Source of the DNA: Diphasiastrum complanatum
Taxonomy: Eukaryota > Streptophyta > Lycopodiopsida > Lycopodiales > Lycopodiaceae
Direction: 5' to 3'
DNA length: 64,000 nt
Assembly (NCBI GenBank): GCA_029204225.1
Contig: CM055097.1
Span: forward strand, 26,691,039 to 26,755,038
Numbering within the stretch: position 1 is the first letter of the stretch; every line of letters starts with the position of its first letter. The notes under the pieces are model-generated. The model worked only from the letters and a program-made list of their open reading frames with translations. It had not been told where the DNA came from and ran no database searches. Shown in pieces: positions 1 to 9,800 of the stretch. A program made the translations under genes and the position numbers.

Positions 1-1795
1 CCAATGGTCAGATACTCAGTTTGAACCAGCTGATTCGATGGTAGAAAGTTTAAACCGTGTTTGAATTGAACAGGCCAAGTTCGAACCAATTTTAGGGTTT
101 TTGTATTTTATTGAAATTTGACTCTTTGTGAGGATAAATCATGATTCACATTCACTTAGTAATAGCCTAGTATCAAGCTAAGTTGGGGATGTTCATAATA
201 CATATTACGTAAAGCTAGCATGATCATTGATGGATCAATTAGACTCTAGAATTTAGCTTGGTCTTCTAATAATCAACCTTGAAACCTGAGACCTCTCTAC
301 CTTTTGTACAAGGCAATGTTTCATAATTCATTGTGGCTACTAGCTGCTATTACGTTTAAACCAATAATTGCCCCAAATTTGTGTGACGTCTCTAGTGAAA
401 AGTGGAGATCTCTCGAGTCTCAACCTCTGGAGTTTGGAATAAGCATATGTTATGGAATAGAATCGAAGGTGGGGGTGCTTGTCAGAAATTTACAAATTAC
501 AAAACAACAATATACCCTCCATTATGGTAGTATCAATAGGCTACTTAATACTAGTAGATTTATTGATGGCCCTTTTCGTCACATGCAAAGGCCGGTTTGA
601 ACTGTGATTCAAGCAAACATTAAGTGCAACATATCACTTAATTCCTTGACTTCGTTTGAATCAAACAACTTGAATAATGTAGACATAACCTTTGTCGTGA
701 GAATTTTTGTTGCTTGAAGATTGACTCCCTTGGTCTCTTTGAACATTCTCCAAGCTACCATAATTATGTCAGGATCTCACCAGCACGCATAACAAAAATG
801 TCACCCTACCAAAACACCATCATAACAATAATAAGTATAGACCTACAAGTGTCAAACAAATGTTCTCCAATTCTTTTGTATTTACGCCCACCCTATAGAC
901 CTGTATTTTTTAAAAAGTTGACTCCAACCGTGTTGAATCCTTCAATTGAATCCACTTCAATTTTCCTGGTACTCTCATAAGATACCACCTGTGATAGACC
1001 TAGTTGAACTACTGTCCTTGGATGTTCATCTGAATACCATTGATAACACTTCATGTTTGCATTCTTGTTAGGACTAAAATAGCAGCCACTCTCCAACAAT
1101 GATACAATTAGAATGTTATCCATGAACCAAACAAAATTTGCAGTTGATTGATCATCCCCAATAGAGAGATACAATGTATCCAATACTTTCTTACACCGAG
1201 TATCTGATACCTACTCCTCAAATACCTTCTCACACAAAGTACTTGATACTCTCTTCTCTATGGAACTTGCTACCTCTATCCCACATATAGAGTCACTTGC
1301 CTCATTACAACTATCCAACTTAGATACCACCTACCCTCAACATGACATCTAGTTTGTCACTGCTTATGGCAAATTCATCAAGAATGTGTCCAAACACTAT
1401 TTCAAATACATATGCAAACTTCCCATCTAATGTATATGCATGCCCATCTTCCTGCCGATTAAGAGATTCAAATATCTCTAACACATACCCTGAGTCGTTT
1501 CCACATATTCCTACACCAAAATTGTCCATGACATTGCATACTGTTACATCCGCTGCAAAGTGTCCACCTCCCATTGCTTCATGCATCCAAAAGGGATAAA
1601 AGTTAACATACAACTTAATATAATCAAAATTCAAATCCCTATAAACCATTAAACTATTAAAAATAATAATCAACAATGAATCAGTTTTTTTATCCCTTCG
1701 GTTCGAACTGAAATCCGGTTCAAACCGAAATCTGGTTCAAATTGACATCCAATTCGAACCGGCTTCGAACAGTTCGAATGAATCGAACCGCAGTT
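1..1795. mobile_element. Possible non-autonomous DNA element with GGTTCGAACC-type motifs at both ends (unproven)
   Basis: Positions 1-100 and 1690-1795 both carry repeated variants of a palindromic motif related to GGTTCGAACC (for example TTCGAACC, GGTTCAAACC, CAATTCGAACCGG). The sequence between them is AT-rich. It holds two minus-strand open frames (893-1183 and 1320-1676) that I do not recognise. The layout resembles the better-supported hAT-like elements at 3155-3400 and 56817-57670. The left end may lie outside the window, and I could not find terminal inverted repeats or a target duplication, so this is an inference from motif clustering only. Confidence 0.25.
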
Positions 1796-3146
1796 CGTGA
1801 CCCCAACCTGGATACACAGTTTGCTTGTATGTCCTCCAGCCATCCACAAACTCGGCGTTTGTGTGTATGTGGCTCCAATAGCCCACATAGGGTGAAACAA
1901 ATGAGCAACTTTGTGTATGGGCTTGTGGAAGAAATTCCCCTTGTCAAGCCACTTCTCTCGGATAGCTGTTGTCCTACAGAAACCCAAAAAACAGTCATTG
2001 CATTGTAGGAAAAACAACTCAACAACGTCAAAACTTTCTACAAAATAGTATACATGCGCTCATAAAAAAGTGATCACTGAAGGTTCTTCCCAATCCTGTC
2101 CATAAACTCATAAATGAGGCCGACTGTACTGTCGATCCACCAATTTCAACACTGTACATTGGCTGCAGGACCTCAACTAGCTGCTTGAATGGGAGCTATC
2201 CCATAATGATATCCACAAATCTCATCTAGGACTTGACCATGACATCCCATACTACCATAGCTCGAATCCCAGAATCCCAGAACCATAAGAATCCCAAGCT
2301 CACACTTGCCCAGCCATAAAAGTCCTATTTTAAGGCTGTCCAATTTTTTTCGTAACAATTCAATGCAACTGATACTCCAACAGGCAATTATTTGCCTTTT
2401 ACACTGATAAATCTCAGTAGTAGAATTGAAACTGACAGTTATCCAGTTCTAAGATTTCCCTTTTTTTTGAATGAGAAGTAGGGACTTCATTTGATTGGCT
2501 TTGCACTCTGGTGCTAACTTTTGTTGTGGCCGAGTTTACCCCTCCCTTCAAGAGAAGTGAGAGAACCTCAGCACTCTGTTCTTTGTGTAGATGTAATGTC
2601 AGCATATGTTTGCATCTATTTTTGGGCGCTAATGAATGAGTAGGGATGTCGTAGCATTTTTTGGTTCGTGCTATGCATGATGGAGTTGATGGTAAAAGAC
2701 TTTGTGGGTAGACTCCACAAACTTGAATATTGCACATCTCCTTTGTCATGTCAGGTACTGTTCTTGCCTGAACACTGATATGTATTCAATTCAAAAGGAT
2801 ATCATGGGAAATTGAAATCCTCTGGAACATAATAAGTCTTAAGGTCTTGATCCCCTAAGGTTAGGTTAATTTACTTGCTTCCTCTGTAAAATTTGACTGT
2901 ACATATGAAGAATTCTTGGCATTGATGACATCCAGCACATTGTAGTCTATCCCCAACAGATGAAATAACCTAGGAGGTTACACCCATCATTTATTAGCCA
3001 TTACATTGGTATCAGGATCCATGGGGACTCCGATGGTCAATTGATTAATACACTCTAACCTGTTGGATGACCTAAAAAAAAATAAGGTTAGAGGCTCTTA
3101 AATCAAGTCAAAATTATGGTTCGAAATAGGTTGTAGATCCAAGCTT
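1796..3146. other. Non-coding stretch upstream of the first XLG exon seen here
   Basis: I see no recognisable gene. By frame this should be intron or upstream sequence of the XLG gene. I looked for the XLG exon that should carry the nucleotide-binding P-loop just before position 3624 and did not find it. A sequence resembling an LTR-retroelement primer site (TTGGTATCAGGATCC) occurs near 3007, with no supporting coding sequence. Confidence 0.5.
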
Positions 3147-3408
3147 ACAACAGCAGCAGGGATGAGGGTCCGGGTTGGAATGCCCGCGTCCACATCTGCG
3201 TCCGGCGTCCAATTTTCTTTTTTCTTAACTAAATTAAAAAAAAAAAAACTGACGCGTCCGGGGGTCCGGATGCCATATTTTTTTTAAAAAAAAATTTAAG
3301 TCTAAATTTAAAAAAAAAAAAAAAATTGGACGCGGACGCACCCCTGGTGTGTCCGCGTCCGGACGCGGACGTGCGTTCGCGTCCGGGTCCCGCTTCCTTA
3401 GCAACAGC
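3147..3408. mobile_element. hAT-like miniature element with GGACGCG subterminal repeats
   Basis: About 246 bp (3155-3400) is flanked by a near-perfect 8-bp direct repeat: ACAACAGC at 3147-3154 and GCAACAGC at 3401-3408. Both ends are packed with CG-rich motifs (GCGTCCGG, GGACGCGGACGC), and the centre is A/T homopolymer. The ends are only imperfectly inverted (AGCAGGGATGAGGGTCC against TAAGGAAGCGGGACCC). Eight-base target duplications and subterminal repeats are typical of hAT elements. There is no coding capacity. It lies about 220 bp upstream of the XLG exon at 3624. Confidence 0.5.
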
Positions 3409-3552
3409 TATAGGAGCTACGATTAGCATTGAATCAGAGCAACTTTAGTTAGAGATTAGGCCTCTCCTGAGTCCTTTTTGAGAACCGTTAGATTCATCAC
3501 TTTGCTAGAAATCTGTGGGCTCTATCAATCAACAAAGCTGTCATTCTCTCTA

Positions 3553-3571
3553 TCTCTCTCTCTCTCTCTCT
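3553..3571. repeat. (TC)n microsatellite
   Basis: A short CT dinucleotide run that could serve as the polypyrimidine tract region upstream of the XLG exon acceptor at 3621-3623. Confidence 0.8.
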
Positions 3572-3623
3572 TTGATTTGTGAGTTGTGGCCTGTGACTAT
3601 GTTCTGTTGCTGACATTTAACAG

Positions 3624-3852
3624 GCGAAGTTTCTATACCAAGATGGATTCACACAGAAAGAGATGCAAAAGTTCAAAGAAATGATCCAGAGGAATTTGTA
3701 CAAGTATCTTGTTATTTTGCTCGAAGGTCGTGAACGCTTTGAAGAGGAGGAGGAGGAATTTCGAGCCTTAATGAAATCCAATGAAAGTCATACATCTTCC
3801 TCTACTTTAAGCGATTTGAACACCTCTTCAGTAGGGCCATCAACATCTTCAG
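3624..3852 (+). CDS. XLG: XLG exon a (Galpha helical domain start)
   Basis: The acceptor is CAG at 3621-3623, and the exon opens in phase 0 with AKFLYQDGF. It encodes the stretch that in the family directly follows the P-loop (the family's TSTIFKQ motif would be in the previous exon). It includes [13 protein letters not shown] and a serine-rich linker. The donor is AG|GTGATC and the exon leaves one base of a split Gly codon. Confidence 0.85.
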
Positions 3853-6790
3853 GTGATCTTTTCAAATGCATTGAGCACCTTTTTTCATTTTTATATGGTC
3901 GAGTCTGGTTAGCAGTTTGGGAGGTCACTTTTTCAAATTTTTACACTTGTTGAAATTATTTAGCAAAACATTATTGGCCACTTGCGATTGACCAACTTGA
4001 ATGGTAAGCAGTAGGGCTAAGGTTCTGGTCTCTAGTTGTTAAACGAGGAAAACTGTGCTTTTTATGACCTTAATAGTGGTGAAATTGAAGCTATGAATGC
4101 AGCAGACAATAGTATCTCGAGACTTATTTTGAATGCAAGATTTGTCAACGTACCTCAAGTGTAAGTAGCTTTTTCTGACTCTGTTTGTCATATATACATA
4201 TATATTCTTATGAACTTATTCATTAAAAAACAACACAAAGCAGAAAATAGGCACTGCCAATTAACTAGTGATAAGACTAAGTGGTGTAGTCACTAGTGCA
4301 GGGGCCATAGCTGGCTTATAACTCTCCTCACTCCTCAGAAGGAAATTATCCATAAATAGAAAATGTTGATGCAAGAAGCAGAAAGACCACAATACTGCTT
4401 ATGGAAGAAGGTGCCGCAAAATAGAAGTCGCAAAACATGAGCATAGTAGCACTGTCTAGATACATGGTAGAAGTTTAAGTAGATGTGTTGACAGTTGAGG
4501 CCTTGAATGTCACATGAAGGTATTATTGTTTGTTCAGTACATCTCCACCGCCGTAACTTGAAGGCTGCCACCCTCAAATAAAGGCACACTCCGACAAGAA
4601 ATGTTACACAGATACCATATGACAATGGCAACACGAACCCCTCGTTGACTCGTTTTATACGCTTAAAACAATGGGTGACATATCAAAGAAGCAATATATG
4701 TGGGTGTCCACCTTTGCAAAATGGAATACCAATATATTAGTAGGGGCCAACAAGGTCATCCCATGCAGAAGCAAGAGAAAAGAGTATGAGTAGCCCTGAA
4801 CCAGCAAATAGATCCGTTGCTAGCCATAAGACGAATGCAGTGATCTAATTTTTGTATGAATGACAGCCACCAACAATGAACAAAAAGAAGCAGAAAATAA
4901 GCATGAAAAAACCATCACCATGTGCAATAGACAGAGAATGCAGCGCCTCCATGTGGACCGACGTGGCTATTTATTTGCAAATACAATTAGGTCTGCAGGT
5001 ATTGGGACAATCCAAGGAGGATGTTCCACAAAATATTATGAATGAATGGAAGCCAGTTGAAAACTTTTTGAAGGGGCTTTGACTGCATGCTAGTAAATCT
5101 TGTGCTTGGCTCATGAAAAGATATAGAGCTCAAGCTAACTGTAGAAGTCCATGCAAGTATGGATGCAGTGATTATGTCTAGTGATCGTAGACTGGGTAAA
5201 GTGTAATACTTCTTACTTAAGGCTGCAAAACAGTCCTAAACAGTCTATTTAAGGCAGCCCAATGTCATTCCCTAATTTTCATTGTTCTTAAAACAATTTA
5301 CAGTTTCAAGAATGTGTTTAAACAAAAAAAAAGGTTCACTTTCTGAAATGGAACACATTCGGAACGTTGTTCCAAAATGTGGTCCGTTTCGGGACACACA
5401 ACTATGATTACATTGAGCAGTCACAGCCAATTTATTACTAACTACATTTAGATAAACTTTATTAACCTACGAAGCTAATATGTTGAAGTTCTAGTTCTAG
5501 TTTGTAAGTTTGATGCTTGTGTGAATATTGAACACTCAAGATTTACATTTGAGGAGTTGGTATTTTCTAATCACCAAAGCATGGCTATTTCATCGGTAGT
5601 TACTAGGTAAGAGCCTAGAAGTGAAATGTGGGCAGTCGAGCAATAAAAAAATTGCTAACAATCATCCTGAAGTGAGAAAGAAGAAAAGTGTATAGATTGG
5701 TGTCAAAAAGACCTGGTATAAAGCTATAATCTCCAGGGTCCAACATATACATCATATGATATTTGAATTTAGATTCTAGACTCTAGGTCTTCCTTCCATC
5801 CTCTATTGCTGAAAGAAGTTTATGTAAAAGTTGTGGTCATGGAGGTGTTTCCTTCTCTCCCTCCTCTTAAGTTTTCTCCCACTATCTTGTCATCTTCCTC
5901 CTTTGACTCATTCTTTGCCATACTCTCTGTGTTGCTTACACTATCTTTTGAGAAAACACATAACTGGAAGACCTCATGGCTGAAGCACCAAATTGAATAA
6001 CTTAAGTTCTTACCTACATGATCCTCCTAAGGTTTTTCATATACATAGTCAAAGATTTCATCCTCTGGCGCCCCTTGCTTTGTCTTTTGTTCAACCTTAA
6101 GCTGATTTGACATCAACCTGCTTACTACTTAGGACCTTCAAACTCTGGCATCTTACTTATAATCGAAGGATCACTCTCACACAAATTGTCTTTTGAAGTT
6201 GTCAGACATTAGAAATAAAATCATTTAGATTTGCATGTATATTTTAAGGGAGTACCAAGTGTCATAATATTTTTGTTTGGTCAGTTTTGAAATTGCTCAT
6301 TTGGATTGAAGGTTGATTGTATGAGGATTGCCAGTATTAGTGCTCTTCAATGGGAATCATGCATGTGTTTAGGGTCTGTGCATGTGCCCAGCCTCGTGGC
6401 AAGGCCAAAAGTTGAAATTTAGTGTTTGTGCGTGTGCCAAGAATCACGACAAGGCCAAAGGTTTGACATTTATTGTTTGGACTTGTGCCAAGCTTGTGGT
6501 AAAGGGCCGTGGGCCACAATACAACCTAGAATGGTTGTCCCTACTAGACATAACTAGGCTGGCGGCCCTTAGTTTAGAGATCAATACCCATGCTAGCAGA
6601 CTCTCCACCTACCCATTAGCCCTCCATTCATAAGTTACTCTCCAAGCCGGAAACCTCCTCCATCTCCAAGCCCAATTTCATGCCAATATCATTTGTCCCC
6701 TACTACGAATGCTCTCTCAAGTCATATCAAGATTAGTTCTAAGACCTGCACCATAGCCTCTGAGACCTCTTGGACAGTTTTGTCCAATTT

Positions 6791-6830
<40 letters not shown>

Positions 6831-9800
6831 GGCTTGGTATGCATATATTGCCTAGACCCAACGACATTCAAGGCACATACCCTTAAAGGTAGATGAGGTA
6901 AAGTTTTGTCCTTGCTAGCACGGGTACTAACCCCTGAACTAACTAAGGGCGAACCTAGTTCTGATCTTGATTCCATGCCAATGGCAATTGTTTCCCATAC
7001 CACATATGCTCTCTTAAATAGCAACATCAACTCTTAAGACTTTTCACATGGCTCTCAATCCTCTTGGAACTGCTTCTCCAAGAACGATCTCTAGAGTTGG
7101 CATGTATATCTAGCCTGTAGCTAAAGACATTACAGGCACATACATTCAAAGGTAGGTGAGCTAAGTCCACCCCTGCTAGCATGGGTATTGACCTTTAAAC
7201 CAAGGGCAGCCCAATTATGTGTGTTAGGGATATAACAAAGAGAATATTTGAGAAACAATGAAAAATCTTAATTATCGTGAACATTAAACATCTTAGTATT
7301 GCAGTGTAACTTTCAAGTATCTCCATTTTGCAGCTTCATGTGTTGGCATCTTCATTTTGATGTGGCGTTTTCACTTTTTAATACCAGGAAGTTGGGTTCT
7401 ACAAGGATTTAGGAAGAAGGCGTCATCATTTGGTCACATTGAATTTCAGCACTATTCTAGTTTCCTTTGTCCCTAAAGGAAGGTGGTTATAGAGTTTCAG
7501 AAAGAGTATGAATGGGCATTGGGGCTCATTTTTACAAACTTCAATGTAACATACGAGGAGATCATAGGAGCAAAGACTAAGAAGCTAGTTGGGTTCAGGA
7601 ACTCTTCCTGGGAAGAATACTTGATATTGTCATTCTGCAAGAGAGTGGCATGTTCCTTTGATCAACAAAGTTAGGTGACGGTCTTCATTTATGGGACAAA
7701 ACGCTGGTCTGGAGCTATAGGTCTGCCACATGTCAATGTCTTATTGGGGCGAGGTGACCCTTTGTTACGGACCCGCATCAGTGTGCACAAATTTGAGGAT
7801 ATAATTTTTTGCAAAATTTCTTCTTATGTTGCACATATTTGAAATAGTTGCAAAATGAAGCATGCAGAGTTCAAATTCTTGTTGATCTTCTGGTTGATGC
7901 TTGTGGTTGCGAAATTCAACTTTGTGTCGATTGTGTCGGCTGCTCCTGAGTTGCAGCTTCTTTATCTTTGAATCTACTTAGCCATCCTCCCCCTCCCTAT
8001 GGTCTGTGGCACAACATTCTTTTCATTTTCAATTTTTTTTGCAAGACAAAGTACTTTTCAGGTATGAATTGTTTTGAAACCTAAATTTAAGTACATAAGC
8101 AAAAAGGGACATCCAAGAGAAGAAAAAAGTATCCTATTCTCACTCAAACCATGAAATTTGTTATTAAGTTTGTTGTGGGAGACATTTGGAGAGTGGTATT
8201 CAAGAGTGGAAAGGGAACTTGTTGGCGCTGCAGTAAGCCGAAACAGAGAACAGGGAGCTGGAACAAAAAACAGCTGGAGCTGAAGGTTGTAGGAGAATTG
8301 GAGGTGGGAGGCAAGAAAAGTGAAGACAAGAAAAGTGGGGGTGGTTTTCAATTTCTTTGAAGTGGTTTTGTAACTTTTCTTATGTCGAGTGTAGGATGTT
8401 TGGTGCATTTCTTCCTTAGGTGTCTGGGTTTGAAATGGCATTTTGATGTATTGTTGCTAGTTGAACATATCAATGAAATATTTGTGGACAAAATTTACGT
8501 CTACCATATATGGATCGTGCAGATTTGTCTATTTGGTTTAAAGTTTATAAACGGATGTTTGAAAATCATAAAACAGCACTGCATGAGAATATTCTTCTTT
8601 TGTAAAAAAAAGCATGTGTTGATTATCTAGAAAATCTGTTTATGTACTATAGGCTATACAAGTTAAAATGATGCTAAAGTTTAATTCTACTTTGCTATAT
8701 TCTATGGAGATTTGTTGTGGAACAATATACAAGATAATGTTGCCATACGATGTTTCCCAGCATAAAGCTGTATAAGTTCTTCAAATGACTTGTCCAACTA
8801 TGAGTTTTGTTCGTCATATTTTGATGTGGTTCTCATCAGCACAAAAGTGTGACAATTTTTTCTCTTTCGGAGTCCAATAGTGTCCGTAAGATCAATGACG
8901 AACTCTAGTTGCATACTTGTGTTCCTTCAGGAGATCCACCCCCCAGCAGGCAATCTTTACAAAAAAACAGATATACAATGGATACCAGATTGAAGCATCT
9001 GGCTGATTGGTTTTTGGACATTACTGCTGATGGTTCTTTAGAGAGCTTCTTTCCAGCTGCTACACGTGAATATGCTTGTTCAGTTGATGAACTGTGGCGT
9101 GACCCTGCAATCCAGGCCACCTACAGGAGAAAGGATGAGCTACATATGCTGTCTGATGTTGCAGGGTATTTCTTGGAGAGGGTAAGTTTTTGCCTGCAGA
9201 TGCAAATGCTCTAAAAGATCAGGTTTAAACATCTTCCAGTTTCTTCATCATCTGCAATTAATTTTCCCATCAAAAACTGTAAAGTTTCCAACCCTTTAGA
9301 AAATTTAGCCACCCAGGTGTTCTTCTGGTGACTTTTGATAAAAGTGATATTTTTGTGCCTTATTAAATAAGTTATGAAGCATCTTTGTTTTTGCTACAAG
9401 ATGAATCTTCAGAATTTTTTAAATTTATTCCAACTGTTGGTATTCAAGATTGTTACTCAATCCTGATCTGAATATCAATTTCCACCTTAGAAACCCATTC
9501 TGACCCTTTTGGGCAGATTGTACTGTACGTTTTGTACAGTACGTTCCGGAACGTTTTTCTTGTAAATATGAAAGAAACAGGTATTAAAGCACCTGCTGGC
9601 CTCTTTTTGAGGGACGCATCTTGATGTGTGAGTAATCTGTAGAGTTCTCTGTGAAAATCTTGTTGTGTCTGGTTATCTAGTCAGAATCAAGCTTCTGTGA
9701 ACCTTTCAGTCATCAAATAGAAGCTGAATCGCTTATATCTATCCCTCGAACCTGTCATTCATCAAGTAGTAGCTGAATCGTGCAAGGTGAAGGAGCAATC

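Larger units (their letters stand above)
3853..8930 (+). other. XLG intron (5.1 kb) between exons a and b
   Basis: No coding sequence is supported. It holds a 294-bp-period duplication (6679-7220) with a CT microsatellite, a three-copy degenerate repeat near 6377-6500, and a short motif cluster near 5340-5406. At 4045-4164 an open stretch ends with VNVPQV and a stop overlapping a GTAAGT-like sequence. It is not homologous to XLG that I can see and has no clean acceptor, so I do not call it an exon. Confidence 0.7.

Noticed and set aside
893-1676. Two minus-strand open frames of 96 and 118 codons as possible transposase remnants
   Set aside because: No motif recognised; length is compatible with chance in AT-rich DNA.
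3007-3021. Copia-type primer-binding site
   Set aside because: Only a partial match (TTGGTATCAGGATCC) with no LTR partner or gag beside it.
4045-4164. Open stretch resembling an extra XLG exon
   Set aside because: No clean acceptor, stop codon at the end, no similarity to XLG that I can see, and the exons on either side already join in phase without it.
7483-7674. 63-codon frame in the XLG intron
   Set aside because: No similarity to a known family, no splice context consistent with XLG phase, short enough to be chance.
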